Source: Cellvibrio sp. pealriver (lineage in GTDB: Bacteria; Pseudomonadota; Gammaproteobacteria; Pseudomonadales; Cellvibrionaceae). Taken from it: DNA of 64,000 nt. The position numbers were made by a program, and so were the translations under genes. The notes beneath the pieces were generated by a model that saw nothing but the letters and a program-made list of their open reading frames with translations, was not told the DNA's origin and made no database searches. The stretch lies in assembly GCF_001183545.1 (NCBI RefSeq), contig NZ_KQ236688.1, forward strand, positions 3,608,395 through 3,672,394, in the 5' to 3' direction. Of this stretch, positions 46,761 to 56,224 are shown piece after piece. Numbering within the stretch: the stretch's first letter is position 1; every line of letters starts with the position of its first letter.

Positions 46761-46837
46761 TGGCGCACCTGACTGGATTCGAACCAGCGACCAACGGCTT
46801 CGGAAACCGCTACTCTATCCAACTGAGCTACAGGTGC
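46761..46837 (-). tRNA. tRNA-Arg (anticodon CCG)
   Basis: On the minus strand the 77-base gene starts GCACCTG, pairs with CAGGTGC, and has discriminator G and an encoded CCA (46761-46763). The D-arm (AGCTCAGTTGGATAGAGT), an anticodon stem GCGGT/GCCGT with loop TTCCGAA, and the T-arm GGTTCGAATCC are all regular. Anticodon CCG (plus strand 46801-46803) reads CGG. It stands between two glycan clusters of opposite orientation. No repeat of its 3' end was found in the window, so there is no sign of an integrated element. Confidence 0.96.
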
Positions 46838-46915
46838 GTGTATGGTGAGATGTTGGTGATAGATATTCACCGAGGGCGGCGATTCTACTGCCCTTAATGA
46901 ATTGCGTCCAGTTTA

Positions 46916-47830
46916 CTACTTGTGATTTAAATCGATTGCCAGATCGTTAATGCCCAGTTGTTTATGAATCTGCGCAGATCCGATACTTTCGCTCATGGTG
47001 CCAAATTGAAAATCACCCAGCATACGCTCCAGTCGTGGCAAGCAACGTTTTAGGTTGGTGTAGTGACGGAAGTTACTGAACCAACTGGCGTTGGGTACTC
47101 GCGGCTGGTCTGGGTCAATTTCCCATGGATGCAAATAAAAAATCTGCGGCTTTGTTTGATTGAGGCTTGCTCGCTCAAATAGCCATTTGGAAAGCAAATA
47201 GGGATATTGACGGAAATAGCCCCCACCGGCGGCAGGAACAGCCTGGCCTAAAACCTTGGCGGTTGTCAGTGGAAATTCCAGCAAGGTAGCGCCACTGGTG
47301 GTGACGATGCGGTAAGGTTCTTCCGGGCTGCCCGGAATACCATAATTATCATGTCTTGTCGGGAAGATGCTTGAATCCCATGTAAATCCCAGCTCGACCA
47401 GAATATCCAGCGCCCAGAGTGATTTGCGGGTGATTGAATAGCTGGCGGCGCGGTACCCTGTGATAGGCGTTTGCGCCAGATCTTCCAGTATCTGTTTTGA
47501 TTTCGCAGTCTCTGCGCGGAACACATCCGGGTTTTGTTTATAAATCAGCTGATGGCTGTAACCGTGAGAAGCAATCTCGTGACCTTGCGCGTGAATTGTT
47601 TTCACCAGCTCAGGATAGTGTTCTGCAACCCAGCCCAAAATAAAAAAGGTAATTTTGATATTGGCATCATCAAACAATTGCAGCAGGCGATGGGTATTGG
47701 CCTCAACACGTGACGGCCAGTTTTGCCATTCACTCGGCTTAATGACGTCGGCAAAAGCGGCGACGTGATAATAATCTTCCACATCGACTGTCATTGCATG
47801 AGTGATGTTGTTCTTTTGTTGGGTTTGCAT
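46916..47830 (-). CDS. Polysaccharide deacetylase, DUF3473 / XrtA-PEP-CTERM locus type
   Basis: This 304-residue NodB-fold enzyme has TVDVEDYYH (Asp16 and Asp19 region, metal/catalytic), SHGYSH (HxxxH-type metal site), and the C-terminal DUF3473 part (FYLHPWEIDPDQPR), which marks the subfamily linked to exosortase-type exopolysaccharide loci (TIGR03006). The start is ATG 47830. The frame is open to 47920, but that stretch overlaps the preceding gene. It is the last gene of a minus-strand trio with the dehydrogenase and epimerase. The likely role is N- or O-deacetylation of the exopolysaccharide. Confidence 0.9.
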   Translation of the reverse strand: MQTQQKNNITHAMTVDVEDYYHVAAFADVIKPSEWQNWPSRVEANTHRLLQLFDDANIKITFFILGWVAEHYPELVKTIHAQGHEIASHGYSHQLIYKQNPDVFRAETAKSKQILEDLAQTPITGYRAASYSITRKSLWALDILVELGFTWDSSIFPTRHDNYGIPGSPEEPYRIVTTSGATLLEFPLTTAKVLGQAVPAAGGGYFRQYPYLLSKWLFERASLNQTKPQIFYLHPWEIDPDQPRVPNASWFSNFRHYTNLKRCLPRLERMLGDFQFGTMSESIGSAQIHKQLGINDLAIDLNHK

Positions 47831-47867
47831 AATAAATAGGCGACCTTTAAAGCTTTGAATATAAGCG

Positions 47868-48878
47868 TCAGGAAATTTTGTAGTAGTGGCGATACCATTC
47901 GATAAAGCGTGCAACGCCATCCTCGATACTGGTTTGAGGTTTGTAGCCTACAGATTGGATCAGCGTATCGACATTGGCATAGGTATCGGGCACATCGCCT
48001 GGTTGCATGGGCAGTAGCTTTTTGATTGCAGTTTTCCCCAGCCCTTGTTCCATAAGTTCAATAAATTTCAGCAGTTCAACTGGGTTATTAGAACCGATAT
48101 TGTAGATGCGATAGGGGGCGGCAGAGCTGGCTGGATCTGGGTTTGCGCTATCCCATCCATGATTTGGTCTTGCCGGGTTATCCAGTGTATGAATAATGCC
48201 GGCTACAATATCATCGATATAGGTAAAATCACGCCGATGTTTGCCGTAATTAAACACCTCAATAGGCTCACCGCGTGCAATTTTGTTTGCAAACAAAATT
48301 GGAGCCATGTCAGGGCGACCCCATGGGCCATAAACTGTGAAAAAGCGCAAGCCGGTGGTTGGGATCTTGAACAGATGGCTGTAGGTGTGCGCCATTAATT
48401 CATTGGATTTTTTTGTCGCAGCATAAAGGCTGACTGGATGATTGACGCTATGGTTTTCCGCAAACGGCATTTGGGTGTTGGCACCGTAAACCGAGCTGCT
48501 GGAGGCATACACAAGATGTTCTGTGCCGAAATGTCGGCAGGCTTCCAGAATGTTCAAAAATCCTGTGATATTGGAGTCGATGTACGCTTGCGGGTTGCTC
48601 AGTGAATAACGTACTCCCGCTTGTGCTGCTAAATTAACGACTCGTTGCGGTTGATGCGTTTTGAATAATTGATCTATTGCAAATTTATCTTCCAGTGAGA
48701 TACGCAAATCCATAAAGCCAGGCTGTGATGCTAGCAGACCCAAGCGTGACTGTTTTAGCTGCACATCATAATAATCATTGAGGTTATCGACACCTATAAC
48801 CTCATCGCCGCGCGCCAATAATTGTTGGGCAAGCGCGGCACCAATAAATCCAGCTGTACCGGTCACCAGAATTTTCAT
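47868..48878 (-). CDS. NAD-dependent sugar epimerase, UDP-glucuronate 4-epimerase type
   Basis: This 336-residue extended short-chain dehydrogenase has GTAGFIGAAL at the N-terminus, GVDNLNDYYDVQLK, AAQAGVRYSL, YASSSSVYG and YAATKKSNE (YxxxK) motifs. GVDNLNDYYD-LK and AAQAGVRYS are the wording of bacterial UDP-glucuronate 4-epimerases. The ATG begins one base after the stop of the dehydrogenase gene (TAATATG), so translation is coupled. Substrate by family: UDP-GlcA to UDP-GalA. The partner dehydrogenase, however, looks like a UDP-HexNAc dehydrogenase (see findings). Confidence 0.87.
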   Translation of the reverse strand: MKILVTGTAGFIGAALAQQLLARGDEVIGVDNLNDYYDVQLKQSRLGLLASQPGFMDLRISLEDKFAIDQLFKTHQPQRVVNLAAQAGVRYSLSNPQAYIDSNITGFLNILEACRHFGTEHLVYASSSSVYGANTQMPFAENHSVNHPVSLYAATKKSNELMAHTYSHLFKIPTTGLRFFTVYGPWGRPDMAPILFANKIARGEPIEVFNYGKHRRDFTYIDDIVAGIIHTLDNPARPNHGWDSANPDPASSAAPYRIYNIGSNNPVELLKFIELMEQGLGKTAIKKLLPMQPGDVPDTYANVDTLIQSVGYKPQTSIEDGVARFIEWYRHYYKIS

Positions 48879-48879
48879 A

Positions 48880-50154
48880 TTACAGTCGCGCGTCTACGGC
48901 ATTTTTGGGAAGAATGTGTTTTACATCGAACAGTACGTGGTTAGGGGCACCCAATGCACGAATACCTTCTGCACCCATTTCGCGGAATACATCGTGCGCT
49001 ACACAAATGATAATTGCCTGATAGCTGCCGGGTACAGGCTTATCGATTAGATCTAGTCCATATTCGTGTTTTGCTTCAGCAGCATCAGCCCAGGGATCAT
49101 AAATCTGTACGTTGGTGTTATAAGTGCGCATCTCTTCAATAATATCGATCACACCGGTGTTGCGCAGGTCGGGGCAGTTTTCTTTGAAGGTCAATCCCAT
49201 AATCAACACATTGGAATCTACAACATGGGCTTTACGCTTGGTCATCATCTTGACGACCGAATCGGCCACGAAAGCGCCCATTCGGTTATTGATACGGCGA
49301 CCTGAAAGTATGACTTCAGGGTAGTAGCCTACCTGTTGTGCTTTGTGTGTCAGATAATAAGGGTCAACGCTAATGCAGTGACCGCCAACCAGGCCGGGGC
49401 GGAACGGCAAGAAATTCCATTTAGTGCCGGCTGCTTCAAGCACTTCCAATGTGTCTATTCCGAGGCGATTGAAAATCAACGCAAGCTCATTCACCAATGC
49501 GATATTGAGGTCGCGCTGGGTGTTTTCGATCACCTTGGCTGCCTCGGCAACCTTGATGCTGCTAGCCTTGTGGGTTCCAACGGTCACTACTTTGCGGTAT
49601 AGCGAATCTACATAGTCTGCCGTTTCAGGTGTTGAACCCGAAGTAATTTTGACAATGTTGTGGATGCGTCTTTGTTTATCGCCGGGATTGATGCGTTCAG
49701 GGCTGTACCCCGCAAAGAAATCTTGATTGAACACAAGACCGGATGTCTGCTCGATGATCGGAATGCAAATTTCTTCTGTGCAGCCCGGGTAAACGGTCGA
49801 TTCAAAAATAACGATGGCGTTTTTCTTGATTACCCTGCCGAGCAGTGCGGACGCTTTTTCTAATGGAGTAAGGTCAGGCTGATAGCTGTTATTAATAGGG
49901 GTGGGTACGGTAACAATATAAACATCAGCACCTGCGATGTCCGCTTCTGTGGTGGTAAATTCCAGTTGATCTGCTGCCTGAAGCTCTTCTGCGGTTAGTT
50001 CCAGGGTGTGATCGGTTCCTTTCCTCAGTTCATCAACTCTTACCTGATTGATGTCAAAACCGATTGTGGCAATTTTTTTGCCGAATTCAACGGCGAGGGG
50101 TAGGCCAACATAGCCTAGGCCTATAACACAAAGCTTGGGGTTGCTTGCAAACAT
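48880..50154 (-). CDS. tviB: UDP-sugar 6-dehydrogenase, TviB/WbpO type
   Basis: This 424-residue NAD-dependent four-electron dehydrogenase has [10 protein letters not shown] (NAD loop), [29 protein letters not shown] with the catalytic Cys, and [14 protein letters not shown]. The length and the [20 protein letters not shown] wording match Vi-antigen TviB and Pseudomonas WbpO (UDP-GlcNAc or UDP-GalNAc to uronic acid), more than UDP-glucose dehydrogenase. ATG 50154 has aagga seven bases upstream. It is divergent from the exopolysaccharide operon that starts at 50367. Confidence 0.9.
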   Translation of the reverse strand: MFASNPKLCVIGLGYVGLPLAVEFGKKIATIGFDINQVRVDELRKGTDHTLELTAEELQAADQLEFTTTEADIAGADVYIVTVPTPINNSYQPDLTPLEKASALLGRVIKKNAIVIFESTVYPGCTEEICIPIIEQTSGLVFNQDFFAGYSPERINPGDKQRRIHNIVKITSGSTPETADYVDSLYRKVVTVGTHKASSIKVAEAAKVIENTQRDLNIALVNELALIFNRLGIDTLEVLEAAGTKWNFLPFRPGLVGGHCISVDPYYLTHKAQQVGYYPEVILSGRRINNRMGAFVADSVVKMMTKRKAHVVDSNVLIMGLTFKENCPDLRNTGVIDIIEEMRTYNTNVQIYDPWADAAEAKHEYGLDLIDKPVPGSYQAIIICVAHDVFREMGAEGIRALGAPNHVLFDVKHILPKNAVDARL

Positions 50155-50311
50155 GATTATTCCTTAGCGGGACTGGATCCACAAATGGGTCACTAAAATA
50201 GCATATTTGCTTCAATTTTAAATGATAGCGGTCAGTTGAAATGCGAATTGGCTATGTCTATGTGGCGGGGAAAGTTCCTGCGGGAATAAATCGAAATATT
50301 GTCATAAATCT

Positions 50312-50320
50312 TGATATAAT
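50312..50320 (+). promoter_or_regulatory. Extended -10 promoter element of the exopolysaccharide operon
   Basis: TGATATAAT (TGnTATAAT, 50312-50320) is a consensus extended -10 box with no convincing -35 at the usual distance. Transcription would begin near 50327, leaving a leader of about 40 bases to the TTG start at 50367. It supports the TTG start, because an upstream ATG at 50241 would lie before the promoter. Confidence 0.55.
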
Positions 50321-50366
50321 CCGGCGCTGTAAACATTTCTGTCATATTAACTTGAAGGAATCGGGT

Positions 50367-51779
50367 TTGTCCTATATTCGTCTGAATAAACACTATATCC
50401 ACATACCGTATCTCTGCCTTGGTGTGGTGGATGCGCTTATTGTTGCCGGCGTTGCCTGGGCAATCCAATATTTTGGTTTCTATGCTAATGCTGGCGATAT
50501 ATCCAACACGCCCTCTTTTTCGTGGTTACCAATCATCACTCTCTCCTTGGTGTTGAGCTGCTGTACGCTATCCATGGGGGTATACACTGCGTTGGTTCGT
50601 GAAGGTTTCTCCAGCATGGTCCTGCGAACAATGGTGAGTTTTTTCCTGCTGGGCAGTCTATCTCTGTATCTGATTAATTTGTTGTTCAATGGCTCCTTTA
50701 TCAATCAGTCACTGATTTTCTGGAGTGTTTTGTTATCCACCATAATGGTGTGCTTATCCCGTTGGATTTTTGTCAAAATTGTTGATGTTGATCAGCTAAA
50801 ACGACGAGTTGTGATTTACGGTGCGGGCAGCAAAGCCAATAAGCTACTCATTGATCTGGCACCTGATGTTAATGTGTTGGGCGTAAAAATTGTAGGTTGT
50901 ATCCCCAGTGCAGATGAACCTGTAAAAGTTGATGCTGCCTTGATTATTCAGGAGCCTTCAGACTGGTTGTCATTTGCCAAGCAGTTTCAGATTTCCGAAA
51001 TTGTGATTTCTCCCGATGAACGCCGCCGCACGAATGGTGATGCGTTTCCATTAAGTCAATTTTTAGACTGCAAGCTTGCGGGTATTCCATCCAGTGATGC
51101 ATTGAGCTTTTGCGAGCGTGAGCTCGGTAAAATTGATATATCACTATTACAGCCGGGCTGGATGCTATTTTCCGATGGGTTTAAATATTCGAAGCGTCGT
51201 ATGCTAGCAAAAAGATTATTTGACTTGGCGTTGGCGTCGGTATTTTTAGTCCTGCTATGGCCACTTATGCTGCTTACTGCATTAGCGGTCAAGCTGGAAA
51301 GTCCTGGTGCTGTGTTGTACCACCAAATACGTGTTGGCCTTAATGGGCGTGCGTTTCGTATTTATAAATTTCGCAGCATGAGACAAGACGCAGAAAAAAA
51401 TGGTGCGGTTTGGGCAAAGAAAAATGACTCGCGGGTGACACGTGTCGGTGCGTTCATCAGAAATACACGTTTGGATGAGTTGCCACAGCTTTACAATGTA
51501 TTTGCCGGTCATATGAGTTTTATTGGCCCTCGTCCCGAAAGGCCTGAATTTGTTACTGAGCTTGCTCAGCAAATACCATTTTATGAAATGCGCCATAAAG
51601 TTAAGCCTGGGCTAATGGGGTGGGCTCAATTGAAATACCCTTATGGCGCTTCTGTAGAAGATGCGAAAAATAAGCTGCAATACGATCTTTATTACACCAA
51701 GAATCATAGCTTTTTTATGGATATGCTCATCATGATTCAAACGGTAGAAATTATTTTATTGGGCAAGGGCGTTCACTAG
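50367..51779 (+). CDS. Undecaprenyl-phosphate sugar phosphotransferase, EpsB / TIGR03013-like
   Basis: This protein of about 470 residues attaches the first sugar-1-phosphate to undecaprenyl phosphate. The N-terminal part has several membrane helices and a CoA-binding-like domain (VIYGAGSKANKLLIDL). The C-terminal bacterial sugar transferase domain starts KRLFDLALASVFLVLLWP, with YKFRSMR, RNTRLDELPQLYNV and SFIGPRPERPEFV. The opening SYIRLNKHYIHIPYLCLGVVDALI matches the PEP-CTERM-associated subfamily. Start TTG 50367 with gaagga seven bases upstream is preferred to ATG 50241, which would lie before the promoter and give an odd N-terminus. Confidence 0.9.
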   Translation: MSYIRLNKHYIHIPYLCLGVVDALIVAGVAWAIQYFGFYANAGDISNTPSFSWLPIITLSLVLSCCTLSMGVYTALVREGFSSMVLRTMVSFFLLGSLSLYLINLLFNGSFINQSLIFWSVLLSTIMVCLSRWIFVKIVDVDQLKRRVVIYGAGSKANKLLIDLAPDVNVLGVKIVGCIPSADEPVKVDAALIIQEPSDWLSFAKQFQISEIVISPDERRRTNGDAFPLSQFLDCKLAGIPSSDALSFCERELGKIDISLLQPGWMLFSDGFKYSKRRMLAKRLFDLALASVFLVLLWPLMLLTALAVKLESPGAVLYHQIRVGLNGRAFRIYKFRSMRQDAEKNGAVWAKKNDSRVTRVGAFIRNTRLDELPQLYNVFAGHMSFIGPRPERPEFVTELAQQIPFYEMRHKVKPGLMGWAQLKYPYGASVEDAKNKLQYDLYYTKNHSFFMDMLIMIQTVEIILLGKGVH

Positions 51780-51847
51780 GGTGTGTTTTTATAACTGGAT
51801 GCATGAATCACTCGACTGTCATGATTAATTACTGAGGGATGTTCTAA

Positions 51848-52465
51848 ATGAAAAACAGATATTTTGTGATTTCAATCTTTTTGTTGTTCACCACTCTTTT
51901 CGGATGTAGTAGTAACAGATCGGTGCAATCTCCTGCGGCTGCAGATGCAGCGGTATTGGAAGAGTACAAAATAGGTGTTGGCGATGCGCTATCGATTAAT
52001 GTGTGGCGCAATCCTGAATTATCTCTCAGTGTGCCTGTTAGACCTGATGGAAAGATTTCCATGCCATTGATCGGCGATGTTTTGGCGGCAGATTTAACGA
52101 CAGAGCAGTTGTCAAAAAATATTACGGCGAGCCTTACAACGTTTATCAGAAGCCCACAAGTTACAGTAATTGTTGCAAATCCTAGTAGCTCTGATTTCCA
52201 GCGTCGAGTCCGAATTACCGGTGCTGTTGCCAATCCGCAATCTATCCCGTATCGAGAGGGTATGACCGTCCTGGATTTGGTTTTGCTAGCTGGGGGTACC
52301 AATCAATTTGCCTCAGCCAATAAAGCGAAGCTTTATCGCAAAGTGGGAGGCGAATTAAAAGTCTATCCAATTAAGCTTGATGATTTGATCAATGAAGGTG
52401 ATGTAGCAACAAATTATGCGTTGCAACCGTCTGACATAGTTACCGTGCCAGAGAGAAATTTTTAA
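51848..52465 (+). CDS. Polysaccharide export lipoprotein, Wza/EpsE-like
   Basis: This 205-residue lipoprotein (lipobox LFGC, Cys20) has a polysaccharide-export (Poly_export) domain, YKIGVGDALSINVWRNPELSLSVPVRPDGKISMPLIGDV, followed by an SLBB domain (RRVRITGAVANPQSIPYREGMTVLDLVLLAGG). It is short compared with Wza (about 380) but usual for the exosortase-linked export protein (TIGR03027). It forms the outer-membrane exit with the barrel protein further down. Confidence 0.92.
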   Translation: MKNRYFVISIFLLFTTLFGCSSNRSVQSPAAADAAVLEEYKIGVGDALSINVWRNPELSLSVPVRPDGKISMPLIGDVLAADLTTEQLSKNITASLTTFIRSPQVTVIVANPSSSDFQRRVRITGAVANPQSIPYREGMTVLDLVLLAGGTNQFASANKAKLYRKVGGELKVYPIKLDDLINEGDVATNYALQPSDIVTVPERNF

Positions 52466-52509
52466 TAAAGCAGGCTTATAAATTCCTGAAACACCAATTG
52501 AGATAGTTC

Positions 52510-54030
52510 ATGGATAAAGCATATCTAAGAGATTTATTGGCTGCACTGCGCGCAGAACTAATCCGTTTTCGGTTTTGGTGTGCACTGTTGTTTTTAGGAG
52601 TGGCCTATCTATTTCTATTCGTGGGCCTCATTTGGCCCAAAAATTACACTACTAAAGTAGTGTTGTTTGCAGATGTCACTAATATTATTGAGCCCCTACT
52701 TAAGGGGCGCGCAGAGATAACCAAAATTGACCGGTCTGCACAGGCCAGCGAAGTTATTTATACGCGTCGGATAATGCTGGAAACAGCTAAACAGGCCGGC
52801 CTATTGCAAAATGGTGCGACAGAAGAACAACAGGATGCAATTGTTGCCCAGTTACGGGCAGGAGTGGTGGTTGCTCGCGAACGTAATGAAAATTATGTTC
52901 AGCTTAGCTACACGGCGACAAATCCTGATCGTTCTTTTGAAATCTTAAATGCAGTTGTTAATGTGTTCATTGAGGATACGGCAAAGCGAAAGCGTGACGA
53001 AAGCGTTGGTGCTTATAATTTTATCGATGCTCAGGTTCAAACTTACAAAAAGCAACTGGAGTCAGCAGAGGAAAAATTAAAAGAGTTTAAATCCAAAAAC
53101 ACCGATGGTAGTGAGGACGCAGTGAGTGCTCGCATAGCATCTTTGCGTCAAGAGATCGAAGGTTTAAAAATAACCATAGAAGAAACTCAATCGCGAATAA
53201 CAACAATTGAGCAGCAATTAAATACTGAAGGGCAATATTTGCAAACTAAAGGGCAAATAGATGAATTAAAGCAACGTCGGCAAGCTCTGAGCTCGCAATT
53301 GGAGCAGATGCTGCTGAGTTATCAGGAAAATTATCCAGATGTGGTTTCGATTCGCGCACAAATCAGTGAATTGGACACTGCGATTGGTAAAATCCAACAG
53401 TCGGGTGGAGAAGTCTATGGCAGCACCGACAAAGTGCAGAACCCCCTTTATGAAGAGTTGCGTAAGCAGCTTGCTGATGCTGATGTGAGTTTACGATCGC
53501 AAAAAAGAAGAATGCAGTCATTGCTTTCGTTGCAAGAAGATGAATATGCGAGACAGCAGCGTATTGCTGCCAATCAAGCGACACTTTCGGATTTGACTCG
53601 TGACTATGATGTGACGAAAAAAGTGTATGAAGAGATGTTGCAGCGTAAGGAGACGGCTCGTATTTCTATGACGCTTGATATCGAAGGGCAGGGAGTATCT
53701 TATCGTATACAGGAGCCTGCTGCCTTCCCATTAAAACCATCGGGTTTGCACTTTATCCACTTCGCATTAGTAGGTCCCTTTATAGGGTTGTTGTTCCCAT
53801 TGGGATTATTAATTTTATTTATACTCGTTGACCCTCATGTGCGCTCGGCAAGGGTTTTACAAAAGCAATTACCACCTGACATAGAAGTAATAGGTGTGGT
53901 GCCTCACTACAAATCACCCATTGGTGAACGGCTGCTTAAAAAGGATGTTCTATTGATTTTCTCGGTGGCGGCAGTTGGAATGATTTGTTATCTAGCAATT
54001 GTCATCTATTGGTTGGTTGCCAAAGGTTGA
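52510..54030 (+). CDS. Chain-length determinant protein (Wzz-like, PEP-CTERM system type)
   Basis: This 506-residue inner-membrane co-polymerase has a membrane helix near 22-42 (WCALLFLGVAYLFLFVGLIW), a long periplasmic coiled coil (about 180-400, with EEQQDA, QVQTYKKQLESAEEKLKEF), a second helix near 415-440 with the Pro-rich QEPAAFPLKPSG lead, and a third near 480-505. The family resembles the PEP-CTERM chain-length protein (TIGR03007). It has no kinase domain of its own; the BY-kinase-like protein follows. Confidence 0.9.
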   Translation: MDKAYLRDLLAALRAELIRFRFWCALLFLGVAYLFLFVGLIWPKNYTTKVVLFADVTNIIEPLLKGRAEITKIDRSAQASEVIYTRRIMLETAKQAGLLQNGATEEQQDAIVAQLRAGVVVARERNENYVQLSYTATNPDRSFEILNAVVNVFIEDTAKRKRDESVGAYNFIDAQVQTYKKQLESAEEKLKEFKSKNTDGSEDAVSARIASLRQEIEGLKITIEETQSRITTIEQQLNTEGQYLQTKGQIDELKQRRQALSSQLEQMLLSYQENYPDVVSIRAQISELDTAIGKIQQSGGEVYGSTDKVQNPLYEELRKQLADADVSLRSQKRRMQSLLSLQEDEYARQQRIAANQATLSDLTRDYDVTKKVYEEMLQRKETARISMTLDIEGQGVSYRIQEPAAFPLKPSGLHFIHFALVGPFIGLLFPLGLLILFILVDPHVRSARVLQKQLPPDIEVIGVVPHYKSPIGERLLKKDVLLIFSVAAVGMICYLAIVIYWLVAKG

Positions 54031-54055
54031 ACCTATTGATTGTCAGGATGGAACA

Positions 54056-54841
54056 ATGGACACGCGAAAAGAAAAAAACTTAACTCAACTGATGGATGAT
54101 GTTGATGCGCTCGTTGAGGCAAGCGATCACTTGGTAAAAAGTGCAGTAATGGAGCACCGCAAGCGCGAAAAAATTAAAAATATGGAAATGCCGCAGCTAT
54201 GGACTCAGGATGAGCTCTATGAAAAGAAAATTGTTTTTACCGGCATGCGCCAGCGTGATGTGTTGAATGCATTTCGTGAGGTGCGGATTAAGCTATTGAG
54301 TCGGCACCATTCGGATAACATGGTCGTGTTAGTTTCCTCCGTTGCGATGGATGCGCCCTCTAGTTATTTCAGTTTTAATCTTGCGGCTACATTTGCGCTG
54401 GATCAGCATAAAACGGCTTTGTTCGTTGATTGCAATCCTTATAATTCTGATGTCGATAAGTACGTAACGTGCGACATAACTGCAGGGTTGTCGAGCTATT
54501 TAACAGACTACACTGTTCCCCTGAAAAATATTATTTATCCTAGTGGTGTTGAGCGGCTACGTGTTATTCCTTCAGGGGGAGCAAGTGAATCTGCTGCTGA
54601 ATTTTTTAACTCAAAACGAATGGAAGTTTTGGTAGCAGAAATAAAGTCGCGTTACCCTGATAGATTTATCGTGCTCGATGCCCCCTCAATTCAACAATCA
54701 ACTGAAGCGAGAATTTTGGCGAAGTATTGTGATCATGCCTTATTAGTTGTGCCGTTTGGAAAAGTGGTTGCCGATGAGGTTCTCTCTGCAGTAGACGCGG
54801 TAGGGAAAGAGAAATTTGCTGGTCTTGTTTTCAATCATTGA
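54056..54841 (+). CDS. BY-kinase-like protein with a destroyed P-loop (probable pseudokinase)
   Basis: This 261-residue protein lies where the chain-length-coupled tyrosine autokinase is normally encoded. The core fold is recognisable: EVRIKLL, VLVSSVAMDAPSSYFSFNLAA where a P-loop GEGKS is expected, ALFVDCN (Walker A' DxD become D-C-N, Asp125), FIVLDAP (Walker B, Asp208). The glycine-lysine-serine of Walker A is replaced by A-P-S (residues 100-102), so ATP binding should be lost, and there is no C-terminal Tyr cluster. The start is ATG 54056 with aggatgg. It may act only as a structural partner of the chain-length protein. Confidence 0.78.
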   Translation: MDTRKEKNLTQLMDDVDALVEASDHLVKSAVMEHRKREKIKNMEMPQLWTQDELYEKKIVFTGMRQRDVLNAFREVRIKLLSRHHSDNMVVLVSSVAMDAPSSYFSFNLAATFALDQHKTALFVDCNPYNSDVDKYVTCDITAGLSSYLTDYTVPLKNIIYPSGVERLRVIPSGGASESAAEFFNSKRMEVLVAEIKSRYPDRFIVLDAPSIQQSTEARILAKYCDHALLVVPFGKVVADEVLSAVDAVGKEKFAGLVFNH

Positions 54842-54856
54842 TGAGTGAGGCGGGTC

Positions 54857-56161
54857 ATGCGCAGCAAAAAAATACTCAGTAAAAGTCGCTATCCATTAGT
54901 AATCCTTTCATTATTCTGTAGCTCCCCACATGCTAATGATATTAAAGGTACTCTGTCAGCAACAAGCTTGTTTTCAGATAACACGTTAAAAACCCAGGAG
55001 GATCCAATAGAGGAGCGTCAGGATCTTTACCGGGCGGGGCTTACCGCTGACTACACAAATTGGTTGGTTGATGCAAAAGCCAAGTATGAATGGGTTTCAC
55101 GTCAATACGCTGAGCAATCACAAACTGATGATCGATATGCGGAAGGTAATTCCAATGTTGTTTTTGGCAAAGAAGAAGATCCGCTAGCACTCGAATTGAA
55201 TCACTCTCGTAGAATTCTATTAATTACACCTGATGCAGTAGCTCTTGCTGAAAATGAACAAGAGCGTGAGATGATCTCGGTGTTGCCTGAGATAAGAGCA
55301 AGAATTTTTAAAGCAGATAGGCTTTTTCTCTCAGGTGAATTCATGCAGATAAGCTTTCCTGATAATGAGTTACAGGACTCACAGCGAGATGGTGTCGCAC
55401 TGGGTTGGTTGCACCCTTTATCACCGGTCAGTCTTTTACGTCTAAATACCAGGCAACAAAAAATCAGCTTTGAGCACTTTCCTATCGCAGACTACACGTT
55501 TTCCAGTGCAATGCTGGCTTATGGTGTTGAGTTGCGTAAATTAAAATACGGTCTGGAACTTGGATATAACCAGAGTAAACCAGAAGATGGTGAGAAAAAT
55601 GGCGCACCTTCATATTTATTATCTGTCAGTTACCTTAGTGGCTTTAATCAGTTCGACTTGAGTGCAAGTCGTGTGCTGACAGATACATCAATCGGAAACG
55701 GTAATCTGGAGGGAGTATCTGGTGTACCAAGCAGTGATGGTCTAACGCAGACAGTAAATAAAATAGATCGATCCAGTGCAAATTTGAGCTGGCAAACATC
55801 CATTATTTGTGCGCGCTGCCAATTTTTCGTCGGAATTTCTGGCGTCGAAGATGATTATCTTGAAAAAGATGAAACATCGTTGAGTGCTTATGCTCGTGGA
55901 CGTTTTACTTACACCTTCTCATCTGCTTCAAATTTATCGCTCAGCATTGTTAAGTCTGATGTCGATTTCGACAATCAATCCACTATTCGCGACTATGAAC
56001 TTAATACTGTTTCAGTTGAATATGTATATTATTTTGATAATGGTCTTAGTGCGCGTTTGGGTGCAAGAAATGAAGACAGAAAAGCCAAGGATGACGGTGA
56101 AAATGAATACGGAACCTACAAAGAAAATGTTTACAGTATTGGTTTAGGGTATAGCTTTTAA
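54857..56161 (+). CDS. Outer-membrane beta-barrel protein of the exopolysaccharide locus
   Basis: This 434-residue protein has a signal peptide ending near SSPHA-NDIKG and many alternating amphipathic strands. It ends in Phe (YSIGLGYSF), typical of outer-membrane barrels. Genes of this kind follow the kinase gene in exosortase-linked loci (TIGR03016/EpsL-like). The start is ATG 54857 (gagg just upstream), while GTG 54845 would add four residues. It probably forms or assists the secretion pore for the polymer. Confidence 0.77.
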   Translation: MRSKKILSKSRYPLVILSLFCSSPHANDIKGTLSATSLFSDNTLKTQEDPIEERQDLYRAGLTADYTNWLVDAKAKYEWVSRQYAEQSQTDDRYAEGNSNVVFGKEEDPLALELNHSRRILLITPDAVALAENEQEREMISVLPEIRARIFKADRLFLSGEFMQISFPDNELQDSQRDGVALGWLHPLSPVSLLRLNTRQQKISFEHFPIADYTFSSAMLAYGVELRKLKYGLELGYNQSKPEDGEKNGAPSYLLSVSYLSGFNQFDLSASRVLTDTSIGNGNLEGVSGVPSSDGLTQTVNKIDRSSANLSWQTSIICARCQFFVGISGVEDDYLEKDETSLSAYARGRFTYTFSSASNLSLSIVKSDVDFDNQSTIRDYELNTVSVEYVYYFDNGLSARLGARNEDRKAKDDGENEYGTYKENVYSIGLGYSF

Positions 56162-56224
56162 GATTGAGTTAGTAATTTTAAAAAGAGTGTAGATAGGAAT
56201 AATACCGACAGACAGGTGAAGACA

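Noticed and set aside
46761..46837. tRNA-Arg as an integration site for a mobile island
   Set aside because: No copy of the tRNA 3' end, integrase gene or matching att repeat was found within the window, and the flanking genes look chromosomal.
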